Source: Exophiala sp. HKRS030
Taxonomy: Eukaryota; Ascomycota; Eurotiomycetes; Chaetothyriales; Herpotrichiellaceae
Assembly: GCA_023897205.1 (NCBI GenBank)
Contig: JAHWDD010000033.1
Span: forward strand, 124,001-188,000
Direction: 5' to 3'
DNA: 64,000 nucleotides
Shown here: positions 54,905 through 64,000 of the stretch, piece after piece
Layout of the letters: every line of letters starts with the position of its first letter
How positions within the stretch are numbered: position 1 is the stretch's first letter
Position numbers and translations under genes: made by a program
Notes under the pieces: generated by a model
What the model was told of the DNA's origin: nothing
Database searches by the model: none
The model's input: the letters and a program-made list of their open reading frames with translations, nothing else

Positions 54905-57900
54905 TCAGGTTGGGGATTGCGAGTCTTCCGCAATAGCTAATGATTCTATGTTCGGTACCATCTCCCCCTGGCTGACGTTCTCGCCCTCTGTAGGTGACGT
55001 CTCGTTCCTGACATGGCCATCCTCCGGGCCATTATCGTCAAGCTCTCCAACCGCAGCGGTGCTGTGACGCTGTAGCCGAAGTGGCCATGCTCCTTGATGA
55101 GAGCTTACCTCAGCTCTGAATCCTTGTCCGAGAACGGGGATCAGCAAAGAGCCGAGAACGTCGTCTCCAGGATAAACAACATTAATCCCTGCAGCTTCCA
55201 TCATTTCTCCGTCATTACTTTCACTGCCCAAAACTGCGCCGGCATCCTGCAGGACCTCAATGATTGCCTCAGTGCGTAAACCCCAGTCGCGCAATTCACG
55301 CTGTCCGCCTAGTTTGATGATGTCTGGGATTCGTCGACGGCGGGTCAATGCAAGATTCAATGCGGTTCTGCCCGGGATTGAGCTGGTTATTTCAATTCTG
55401 GGATCCGATGGCGTTGGTTTGGCTTGTACAGTTTCGATGTTGATATCGACCTGACCTTGTGATGTTGGATGGTTCAACATTGTAGTGATTGCGGCCAGAT
55501 TTCCACGCATGACCATCCGGTGCAGAGGTGTGAGGCCATATGCGTCATGTTCGTTCAAAGCTCCCGGTGGCGCTCGAGAAATTATGTATTCGAGTAAAGC
55601 ACGATCGAAGGCTGCATAGTCTGGTCGGATGGCAGGGTATTGGTTGGCAATCACCTCCAAGATTGTGGTGCCATGACGTACATTGTTGACAAATGTGAAA
55701 GCACCAACACTTTCCAGAAATCTGATAGAAGTGAAGTTGACTATGTGACGATAATTCGTTACAGCAGCGGTCAGTACCGAGGCGAACAGTGTATAACCAT
55801 CGGGTTCACATGACTCGACCGTGGTTGCGAAGAGTCGCTCTGGGCTGCACGCGTCAGGCTGCAGAAGTCGTGATGCTGATTTGAAAGCTTTGAAAAATAT
55901 AGCCGATTGAAATGGAGTTCGACCGTCGTGTGATCGGGCGTAGGGATCGCATCCAAGACGTAGAAGTACCTCGACGAATCTCGGATCATCTCCAATGACT
56001 GCGGCATGAAGTGCAGTCATTCCCCTGTCCGACGTGTATTTCAGATCAACATATGGACTTGAAGACAAATACTCGAATACACGCCAGCTGGTGCAGTACA
56101 TAGCGCGCTGAAAGGCATTTCTCCCGCCGAATCGTTCTGTATCCTGGAATATTGCTCGAATATCGATTCCCTGCTCCAGGCCAAAGGAGATTACCCGAAG
56201 GAGCACGTCTAGGTCATCACCGATAACAATGTCCTCCAGTATATTCTTGCGTTTGTTGAGCTGCGCTGTGCTCAGCCGAAATGGATCTGCACCAGCCTTT
56301 AGAAGTACTTCGAGAGTATTCATCTTCGCTAGGTCGTAATTTGCTCTATGTATCAGCACATGTTGTATGCCGAAGTCATCCGTTAGGCAAGAGGCAAGGA
56401 GCTGGTCCAGCTGACTTGGACCAAGCGGGATCTCATTCGGGCTCAGCTGTGGAACCAATGGAATCAGAGCTTCGAGCATATGAGACTGATGCGTAGAGGC
56501 CAAGCTTTCCAGCACTTCCTCAAGATCGACGACCTTTGCAGAGAACTTGAGATGGATGTCCAAAAGTTTCAAGAACAATCTTTCGTTCGGCTTTCTCGCA
56601 GCCCAGTGTAATGGAGTACCACTCAATCTCTGAAAGGGGTTCTCCAGGCAAACACTCCGGCGGTTAGCAATTGAACTTAGCTGAGCAGGATCTCGGACGA
56701 TGGTATCTGCTATACTGTCCAAGAAATCATCCTCGACAAAAGATAGAAAATGTAAAGTGGTGAATTTGAAAGCACTGCTTTCAACGCAAGGGTTGGCTCC
56801 ACGTTGCAAGAGCAAATCGACCATTTCACCATCGCCGCAGCTGGCGGCAAGTTGTATAGGGGTAGACCCAGTCCAATCAACTGTATTGATATCTGCACCT
56901 TCATCAAGAATACTTTTCGTACCATCTTGGTGGCCGAATGCGACGGCAAATTGAAGTATTGTATAGCCAATGGGAGGGAATTTATAATCGATGTGAAGAT
57001 CTTCATTGTCAAGACGGTCTGCGATTCGTTCGAGCATTGCCTCTGGATTCTTTGAGCTTCTCAGAATGCCTCCTCTTTGCCTTCGAATGCGTCGTGCCGC
57101 GTGATAGAAATTCTGATTGCGATCTTTAAGAATTCTGGATGTTTCCACACATCCACCCGAAGCCGTAATGAGAAGCCATAGTTCTCTCAGGACGTCTTTT
57201 GGTTGGTCGAATTTTGAGTGTCCAAGGGCATCATCGACGACTGAGAAATATATTGCATGATCCAATCTTCCGGATCGTGCTGCTATTGCTAGCCACTTCC
57301 TTGCCGTGTAGAAGTCATAGTTCGTACCGAAGCCTATGGAGTAACTCTCTGCAACCTGTGTAGCCGCTTCTAGGGCTCTTGATATAGTCTTCTTATGGAC
57401 TTCAATTGGCATTATGGGCTGGGAGCTTTGAGAGATTGCAGTTAGGATGTTGGCATAGTCTAGGTCCGTTGAGGTACGAATATTGTCATCGATTTCTGCA
57501 AATTTCAAATCAAGGGCCGGGGCGGCAATCTTTTCCAAGGCTCGAAGCATACGTGTCTTGAAGAAGGGATGCATATCTCGCAATCTCTCGTCTCCGACCT
57601 TTCAACTGTCAGATTGACATATCACATAATGTCGTTTGCGCTTCACGGAAAACTTACACGGGCCATTCTGGATTCGGACACCTTTTGCTTTCTATCAGTC
57701 ATATTGTCCGAATGATTATCACGATTGTTCTTTGATGCGACATAGTCATCCTTCCTGTGTCAGCAACGTAGATCCCGTCAGTAAATGTCCCCTGAAGAGT
57801 GAGGCTCGACGCAAAGGGAGTAGAAGCTCGACAAGATTTATGCCGGGATCATGTATTCAAGCTGAGCGACGAGCGCAAAAGACATACCTTTGCTTTTCAC

Positions 57901-59131
57901 CAGCGGATGCCAACATTTCTAGTTGCCCTGAAACTAAAGCATGCATAGAGTGTCGCTTCTCAGGTTCCCTCCATAGACATGCAGCAACCACGAACAATGC
58001 GGTTATATTTGCCAAGTCGTCCTCCTTGGTAAACGCTTTTGCCCATTCTAAGCCCGAGACCAGGACGAAATTATTCGAGTCTTGCTTCCAGGATAGGACT
58101 TGGGACTGAATTTCATTCTGTGGCTTTCCATCCAGCTCATAAATGCGTTGAAGGAAGCAATCTCCAAGTCCTGTTTTGTTGGCGTTCTTGTACCAGATTC
58201 CTTGAGCCAGGATAGCTAAAGCACAGAGACCGAAAGAGTAGACATCTGTTTTCTTCTGGTCGTATTTGGCAGTTTCGTAGCATTCCGGGGCCCTCCATGT
58301 GTGAGTGCCGCCGATAGGGGCCCAAGAATGCTCATTGTCAGCAAGATAGATGGAATCGGAAAAGTCGGACAATTTGGCGACAATCCGGCGTTGTGGGTGT
58401 GCGAAGACCAGTATATTCCCCGTCTTGACATCCCCATGAACTATTCCGACATCATGAAGAGCTTCCAAACCCAAAGCAATATCTAGTACTAGGTGTGCTG
58501 CAAGTGAACCGTGATCTTGCAGATTGGCATCGAAGAGTACGTCTTTGAGTGTACCATATTCTGCAAGTTCCAGGCCAAGCGCAACAGCTGGGGCGTATGA
58601 CTCCCATCCAACGAACAACAATTTAGAGACGTTTTCATGATCTCGGAGCGTTTTGTGACAGAAGACGCGAAGTTCTCGCTTGATGAACTCATACTGTTGA
58701 GGGGTCAAACCAGCATCATCGTCATCGAGGCGCTCAACGAAGCATCGCTTCAATGCCACACGATCGCCTTTTCGAAGAACGCGATTCTGCAATTGAACAT
58801 CTTCTCTCATGGAATGGAGTTCAAGAAAACTGGATGCACCTTCTCCGAGATTGAACGAAATATACATATTCTTTTGTTGCCATTCCTGAGGTTCAATGCC
58901 TGTACTTGCTTCCAGTTCCAGTTGATGAACATCATGTTCCAACACCAGGGAGATCATTGCTATGAAGTCGACTGGCTCTTGCCATGGTGTTGAATTCGAG
59001 GATTGAGAAGCTTGCTCAACCGTCGTTGGTTGAGGGTCCGAGATACCTTCTTTTTGATGCTCTTCATCTGATGAAGCTCTTGTTGGAGGAGCAGGCACCT
59101 CCAAGCTCATAGATGGCAACGATATGTCCAT
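54905..59131 (-). CDS. Protein kinase fused to ankyrin repeats, 3 exons
   Basis: Exons 59131-57888, 57754-57658 and 57598-54905; 1344 aa with consistent phases, so kinase and ankyrins are one protein. Kinase domain, residues about 90-400: glycine loop LGEGAS (95-100), VALK with Lys 128, HGDVKTGN with Asp 234 and Asn 239, then SDFS in place of DFG (Asp 256), and WRAPE (280-283) with DVYSFG after it. The key Lys, both Asp and the Asn are present, so it is probably active, though the DFG glycine is Ser. A linker follows, then a helical middle region and many ankyrin-like repeats (DGTKSILDEGADINTVDWTG, GMTALHAAVIGDD, YGLTPLHRMVMRGN). Architecture resembles RIPK4/ANKK1. Its divergent neighbour is a HeLo-pseudokinase; 519 bp separate their start codons. 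Confidence 0.9.
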
Positions 59132-59650
59132 GTTTGATTCTCATCGAAAGAAACAGGGCAGTGCTCAAAGTGCTTTTCCCTGCAGGGCTGCGTGTGATAA
59201 CATTCGATGGACCAGGATGTCTTTTCAAACACGTGTCATGGACTCACGGCTCACAGTAATGGACTCGGCACTTGACATCGATCCAAAGATTGTCCTGCTG
59301 ACATTGGAAAACAAAAGGGCCTTGCGAACTCTCGACCTGCATACCACTCCTTTTCAAATCACACGCAGATGAACATTGAAGCAAGTTTCGTATCGTGTGC
59401 TGAGGAAGACGTCTTTGTCGAAGCCCAAAGTGGAAGGGCGAGCTGGCCGAAGATGGCGGTCGTGGCTGAATCGTGTGGCCAATAACGCCGGCCAAACTCA
59501 CAACCAAGAGTTCTAGACTTCAGCCTTTTGAGACATGTTCCTTCCAACATCGGATCTGCTCAACATGCATAATCACACTTGAGTGATTTTGATTCGAAAT
59601 ATTTTTCACGACTCCCTGTTCTGCAAGAGCTTCCACAACTTGGCATCTTG
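59132..59650. promoter_or_regulatory. Shared upstream region of kinase-ankyrin (-) and HeLo-pseudokinase (+) genes
   Basis: 519 bp separate the two start codons. No specific operator was recognised; co-regulation is an inference from the arrangement. Confidence 0.5.
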
Positions 59651-61354
59651 ATGGAAGCCGCGGGACTCGCCATTGGGGCCATTTCGCTCCTGGCGGGATT
59701 CAAAGGAGCTGTGGACGGTTACAATCTGATTGCGGATATCACTTCTGCGTTCGAGGGTGCCAGCTTTTTGATAGTCAAGCTCAAGGTTGAGAATGAGCGA
59801 CTGCGGATATGGGGCGATTACTATGGATTCAATGACCAGGAAAAATGTGCCAGACTGAAGTCAGTCTCAACGAGCACGCAGAGTCTGATGTTGTACGTCT
59901 TGATGGAGATGCAGATGACGACGACGGATGTTGATAAGTTGGTCAAGAAATACGGAGTGCAAATGGTCGAAGTTGAGAAGAACTTGCAGACTGATCCAGA
60001 TCTCTATCAGTCAGCGTGGTCTGGAAGTTCTTATGTCAAAGATATTGCAAGGGCACAGGCCAACATGGACAAAAAGGGTCTGGGATTCCGGAAATCCGTC
60101 CGATGGAACATCACCGATGGCTCCAAGTTTGAGAAGCTGGTTGATCGATTGGAATATCTCAACGATAGTCTTGAGAGGATGGTTCCACGCTCTGATATGG
60201 AGATGCTGGCTTTGGGCTTGTCGTCCTACATCCTGCCAGGCCAGAACAGTAGGAACTCGCTCGTCACGTTACAACATTCCAACCTACAGCTTCTTGCTTC
60301 TTGCGCCACTATGAAACAAATCAAACTGGCATCTCGGAATATATCTGCAGCCATTACTACTATTAGCGACGACGAGGTGGATCAGGGCACTCCTCTTCCG
60401 GATCCCCTTGCTGTACGTGTTCCAGGCACGTGGACTCGACCTTCGGATTCAAATCTGATCGATGTTCTCATCGAATGGCAGGAGATCAATCGCTCACTCC
60501 CACAGAAAGACCGGGATTTGGTATACTCACGGATCAAAAGTCTAGCCAGTCTTTTGGAAATGTCGAAACCGTCCATGTTCTGTCTTTTACCATGTGTCGG
60601 AATCATTGAAGATACCAAATATGCCAATCAGTACACCGGCCACAAGCGGGTGGGATATGTCTTTGCATACCCAGAAGACACCTCACCTCATACACAACCT
60701 GTCTCTCTCCATGACATGATCCAGTCAGCCAGCATGACCAAAGACAAGGCAAGAAAGTTCGCTCCATTAGGCGAGCGCTTCCGCCTAGCCCAGTCCCTAG
60801 CATCGTCGCTTCTCCTTCTACATTCCTCGAAATGGCTGCACCGGAATCTTCGAAGCAGCAACATTCTCTTCTTCACATCCAAATCTTCCCAACCCTCATC
60901 AACACCATCAATCCACTCACCTTACCTCACAGGGTTTGAGTTCTCCCGACCAGACCAAACCGGAGAACCATCAATAACAAGACCACATCAGTCGTCGTCG
61001 TCATCCTCCTCATCCACACCAGCGATGGCAGACCCCTATCTCCATCCATCCGTGGCATCGCCCACACCTGCAAAATCCAGCCGGTTAACGGACATCTACG
61101 CTCTCGGCGTGCTGTTGTTTGAGATTGGCATTTGGCGGTTAGTATCTACATATGCACAACCGACAGCGGAGGCGACACGAGATATGTTGCTGCACAATGT
61201 GCCGTTACTTCTTCCAGGCAGCATGGGTCAAGTATACGCGAACATTGTGCTGCGGTGTCTCAAGGGTGATTTTGGACCAGGAGCAGAAGGCGACGAGCTG
61301 GACAAGGCGTTCTGGAAGGATGTAGTCAGGGAGCTAGACGGTTGTAGAGCATGA
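59651..61354 (+). CDS. HeLo domain fused to a kinase-like (pseudokinase) domain
   Basis: Single exon, 567 aa from the ATG at 59651; the frame is open upstream to 59579 but without an ATG. Residues 1 to about 215 form a HeLo domain: a hydrophobic first helix (LAIGAISLLAGFKGAVDGYN), then LIVKLKVENERLRIWGDYYG, and the family pattern RWNITDGSKFEKLVDRLEYL. HeLo is the N-terminal membrane-acting bundle of HET-S and is structurally related to the MLKL killer bundle. Residues about 265-565 resemble a kinase but lack its catalytic residues: HRNLRSSN (397-404) has Asn where the catalytic Asp should be, GFE replaces DFG (428-430), and no glycine loop is seen. The C-terminal lobe (DIYALGVLLFEIGIW) is kept. 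A regulated cell-death effector is likely; the trigger is unknown. Confidence 0.88.
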   Translation: MEAAGLAIGAISLLAGFKGAVDGYNLIADITSAFEGASFLIVKLKVENERLRIWGDYYGFNDQEKCARLKSVSTSTQSLMLYVLMEMQMTTTDVDKLVKKYGVQMVEVEKNLQTDPDLYQSAWSGSSYVKDIARAQANMDKKGLGFRKSVRWNITDGSKFEKLVDRLEYLNDSLERMVPRSDMEMLALGLSSYILPGQNSRNSLVTLQHSNLQLLASCATMKQIKLASRNISAAITTISDDEVDQGTPLPDPLAVRVPGTWTRPSDSNLIDVLIEWQEINRSLPQKDRDLVYSRIKSLASLLEMSKPSMFCLLPCVGIIEDTKYANQYTGHKRVGYVFAYPEDTSPHTQPVSLHDMIQSASMTKDKARKFAPLGERFRLAQSLASSLLLLHSSKWLHRNLRSSNILFFTSKSSQPSSTPSIHSPYLTGFEFSRPDQTGEPSITRPHQSSSSSSSSTPAMADPYLHPSVASPTPAKSSRLTDIYALGVLLFEIGIWRLVSTYAQPTAEATRDMLLHNVPLLLPGSMGQVYANIVLRCLKGDFGPGAEGDELDKAFWKDVVRELDGCRA

Positions 61355-61664
61355 GCCCTTGGGTTCACCCACGAAAGCGAGGGGATAGCATCCTTGCTCA
61401 ATAGATTGAGGTAAGACATGATGCCTGGGTTCATACCACCGGCACCTTGGTGACCGGGTTACTTCCAACGTTTGAATGCCCACTGTCAAGACGAAAATGT
61501 TCGCCGTCCAAATCGTAGAATCGACATGGCCGTGTGGTGTCAAGTGTACACACACCCTCAAGGCCCTATATGGTCAGTAGGGCCTTTGGATCTTTAAGAC
61601 TTCCAAGTCAACAATGACGCAGCTGACATGCGTCCATGCAGGCAAACCCACCCCTCAGCTACGA

Positions 61665-61690
61665 GTCCACTTGTCCACTTGTCCACTTGT
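61665..61690. repeat. Tandem 8-bp TTGTCCAC repeat, about three copies
   Basis: Direct repeat of GTCCACTT units, followed by diverged copies (TTGTCACC, TTGTCCAT). Confidence 0.7.
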
Positions 61691-61772
61691 CACCTGCTTG
61701 TCCATCCTTCGGTACGCTGAAACGAGATCGATCGACATTGTGGCACCTAGGCGTTGCCAGCAGCCCAAGGGT

Positions 61773-61809
61773 CCAGGACCCAGGACCCAGGCTAAGGCTT
61801 AGGCTTAGG
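61773..61809. repeat. Short tandem repeats CCAGGAC and GCTTAGG
   Basis: CCAGGACCCAGGACCCAGG is followed by CTAAGGCTTAGGCTTAGG. The units are not the telomeric TTAGGG. Confidence 0.7.
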
Positions 61810-62359
61810 TCCCAAGGATGCCCAGGAGCCGAGAGAAGCCAGGGTCGGTAGGATGAGTGTGTGGGATCGATCGGTCCAGGTATGTAATTCTTTCCTTAAT
61901 TCTCGATCTCGGCAATCTCCACCGATTCGCGGCACATGCGACGACAGAAGTCTTGGGCACACTCTCTGGATTCGATAGATAGGTATGGAAGTCATAACTA
62001 CGGAGTGTGTAGTTCGTTGGAGGTGACAATCGGATTCAGAGAAACAGAAAGTTACTCCACGACCATGCCATGCCATGCAATGCATTACCTAGATACATAG
62101 ATAAGTAGTTGAATAGTTCTGTGATTAGTCGGTCTTGTACTTAAAGTATTGTCACTCCTGCGGAATATAGCTGATTTTTCTGTTACACTGCTACCTAGTG
62201 TAGGTATTCTCGGTTTTTTACTCCATTAGATGAGGACTCACCTCTCGTTACAACCTACAGCTTGTGCCGCACAATGACCTGCCGACCCGCAGACAGATAA
62301 TAGCCACCTAGGTAAGTCATAAGTTATAACGAAACTGTCAGTGTCAGCCTACCATGTTT

Positions 62360-62376
62360 ACTCCGTAGTACGGAGT
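62360..62376. repeat. Perfect palindrome ACTCCGTA-G-TACGGAGT
   Basis: Eight-base arms around one base. A related inverted repeat with 7-base arms is at 25168-25190. Palindromes of this core occur widely in Pezizomycotina intergenic DNA as I recall; the role is unknown. Confidence 0.8.
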
Positions 62377-63018
62377 TAGGTATCTCTAGTATGTATACAG
62401 TATCTACGACGTCATCATTTTTTATTTATTTTACATCTTACCACGTAGTGCCACGTTTAGTCTCGATGGCCACTGGCACACGGCACAGGGCACACGGCCC
62501 TTGCTCAAGCCTCAGTAACACTATTCCTCAGCACCTCATCGCAATGTACTCCGTCTCTTATTATGGGTCCATCTCTGTGGGTCAACCGTCAGACGTGATC
62601 GTGCCGTGCGTGGTGCACGTCCACACGCCTTAGGTATGCATTGGCAGCGACGGCGCCCGCTGAGGCGGCGATCTTTGATGGACTTTTTCTACCAACTGCT
62701 CTAATTTCGCTCTTCATGTGGTTCTGTCAGGTAGGCAGGCGCTTTTGGTGATGAACCTACCTTATCTACCTATGTAGGCTCACCTAGCAGGTGCCTAGGT
62801 AGGCGGTTTTGTCGTCTTTCTAACAGTTGGGATTCGGTCGTTCTACTCCTAATACCGACTTAACAGGTAGATTGTCCACGGTAGTGTCCTGTCTACTCTC
62901 TACTATTTCTGTACTCGTTTCGTGACTGAGGCACGAAAAGCGTTGTACGCTGCGAAAGAATCCCCTTCTGTTCTGCGGCGACATACAGTCCTTTTTCTGG
63001 TCCACGACCTCATCAGGT

Positions 63019-64000
63019 ATGGGCGAGCAGTCATCTCAACATCAGGGCCTCGCGCCTCAAACCCAGCACAAGGCAACATATACCGAGACTCGCCTACAGC
63101 AGCAACCTACTCAATCCCAATCCGAATCACAACCTGAACCGCAAGCCTTTCCCTCCCCATCAACAATCGAAATCACACGTCGCAACGACCTCTCCCCACT
63201 ATACCACATCCTCCGAACGATAATCAAACCGTTACGGCCCAAACTCGCGAGCGCCGGTCAAACGCAGCCCGGCGGCTCGATCCGACTGAACCCACCGAAA
63301 AAAGGCGACCTCGAATTCATCGAGGCACAGGTCGAGTCCGTGTGGCAGTATACATATCGCACGAAAGCCTCTGTGGCGTCTGCGTCGGCATGCAGAACAA
63401 ATGGGACCCTTTCGTCGGCCAAGAAGAGGGTCGTCCATCGCATCTTCTACTTCCATGGGGGCGGGTTCCAGATGCGTCCGTCGAACCAACATCGTGTGTT
63501 TCTGAGACAGTTGTGTCGGCATCTGTATACGCGGACGCATGTGGATGGTAGCGGGAAGGACAGTACCAATGTTGACAAGAAAGGACCCAAGCAAGACCAA
63601 GACCAAGACCGTGTAGAGCCACTGATCACACTCGTATCGTACCCATTGGCGCCGCACTCGCCAGCGTACGAAAGCCTCCCGATTCTGCAGAAGTGGCTGG
63701 CAGCGACTCTGGATGACGCGGCGCGCTGTGGCGACAAAGTCTCGTTAATGGGTGATTCTTCTGGGGGCAACCTTGCGTTGAGTCTGGGCTTTTGGGCGTC
63801 GATGAATTATCATTGTCGTTATTCGCCGTCGTCTCGGCTGCAACTGGCAGGGGACCAAGGTATGGCGAACGACGGTGCCGCAGAAGAGGAGGAAGATGAG
63901 AAGAAGAGCTCATCGCCACAAAAATGTCCATTAGTTTCCATCATCGTCATCTCCCCTGCGGTGGATCTGCGCAACGTCAACCCGGACATTCAGCGCGTCG
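63019..64000 (+). CDS. HSL-type alpha/beta hydrolase (3' partial)
   Basis: The ATG at 63019 starts a frame open to the right edge, 327 codons seen. The N terminus is Gln/Ser/Pro-rich and disordered. The alpha/beta-hydrolase_3 core follows: RIFYFHGGGFQMRPS with the HGGGF oxyanion motif (146-150), LITLVSYPLAPHSPAYESLP, and GDSSGGNLALSL with nucleophile Ser 247. PLVSIIVISPAVDLR comes near the edge; the Asp and His of the triad would lie beyond the window. An acidic insert (AAEEEEDEKK) separates two strands. Relatives hydrolyse short-chain or lipid esters; the substrate is unknown. A hydrophilic insert of about 30 residues rich in Lys/Gln/Asp sits between HGGGF and the SYPL strand. Confidence 0.88.
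   Translation, partial: MGEQSSQHQGLAPQTQHKATYTETRLQQQPTQSQSESQPEPQAFPSPSTIEITRRNDLSPLYHILRTIIKPLRPKLASAGQTQPGGSIRLNPPKKGDLEFIEAQVESVWQYTYRTKASVASASACRTNGTLSSAKKRVVHRIFYFHGGGFQMRPSNQHRVFLRQLCRHLYTRTHVDGSGKDSTNVDKKGPKQDQDQDRVEPLITLVSYPLAPHSPAYESLPILQKWLAATLDDAARCGDKVSLMGDSSGGNLALSLGFWASMNYHCRYSPSSRLQLAGDQGMANDGAAEEEEDEKKSSSPQKCPLVSIIVISPAVDLRNVNPDIQRV

Larger units (their letters stand above)
61355..63018. other. 1.7-kb intergenic region rich in short repeats and palindromes
   Basis: No gene seen. It contains tandem TTGTCCAC copies, CCAGGAC and CTTAGG repeats, a perfect ACTCCGTA/TACGGAGT palindrome and several CCTAGGTA-type palindromic motifs between 62300 and 62810. It should also contain the promoter of the hydrolase gene. 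Confidence 0.6.

Noticed and set aside
54905..59131. Kinase and ankyrin ORFs as two separate genes
   Set aside because: Two introns with matching phases and a 97-bp middle exon join them into one 1344-aa frame.
61773..61809. Telomere-like repeat
   Set aside because: The units are CCAGGAC and GCTTAGG, not TTAGGG, and there are too few copies.
1..64000. RIP as the cause of the broken genes
   Set aside because: The breaks are single missing G/C bases in runs, and the relics show mixed indels, with no visible AT-rich or C-to-T dominated tracts.
1..64000. CRISPR arrays, rRNA, tRNA genes and transposons
   Set aside because: No regularly spaced repeats, no clover-leaf with matching box A/B, and no transposase or reverse-transcriptase motif was seen by eye; a tRNA scan could still find one.

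Overview
The window is nuclear DNA of a filamentous ascomycete (Pezizomycotina); genus and class cannot be read from it. The evidence is short introns (about 41-121 bp) with GT-AG ends, fungal-only families (HeLo domain, NB-ARC/TPR receptor with an alpha/beta-hydrolase head, AsaB/CmcJ-like enzyme, fungal CorA-like channel, fungal TF-like protein) and typical ascomycete housekeeping genes (TSR2, SCJ1, CBP3, TAF3, TAF7, DHR2). No rRNA, tRNA, transposon or CRISPR array was recognised by eye. Gene models were spliced by hand; a model was accepted when reading frame and family motifs agreed across exons.

Layout. 0-10.5 kb: the tail of a possible Sec7/PH-type protein, a ruined copy of a cation exchanger, a GPI-anchored Cys-rich protein, the intact exchanger in opposite orientation, a cupin, TSR2 and an SDR. 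11.2-16.1 kb: four small charged proteins that share a 58-60 residue module; a fifth member with a membrane tail is at 35.8 kb. 16.7-24.6 kb: a decayed minus-strand gene, a methyltransferase, an AsaB-like enzyme and weak ORFs. 25.5-34.7 kb: a 10-exon amidase, a 9-exon NLR (hydrolase head, NB-ARC, TPR) and a CorA-like protein with an in-frame stop. 36.9-54.3 kb: SCJ1 ending in RDEL, a secreted protein, CBP3, a fungal TF-like protein, a Ser/Thr-rich wall protein, divergent TAF3 and TAF7 genes and a DHR2-like helicase. 54.9-61.4 kb: a kinase-ankyrin gene and, divergent from it, a HeLo-pseudokinase gene. At the right edge is the first part of an HSL-type alpha/beta hydrolase.

Main ideas. (1) The divergent kinase-ankyrin / HeLo-pseudokinase pair resembles the RIPK-MLKL arrangement (kinase with ankyrins; membrane-active helical bundle joined to a dead kinase) and is a candidate fungal regulated-cell-death module. 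(2) The small-protein family appears undescribed. (3) Six well-conserved genes are each put out of frame by a single missing G or C, twice in TAF7; this points to consensus errors more than to real loss, and matters for anyone using automatic gene calls here.
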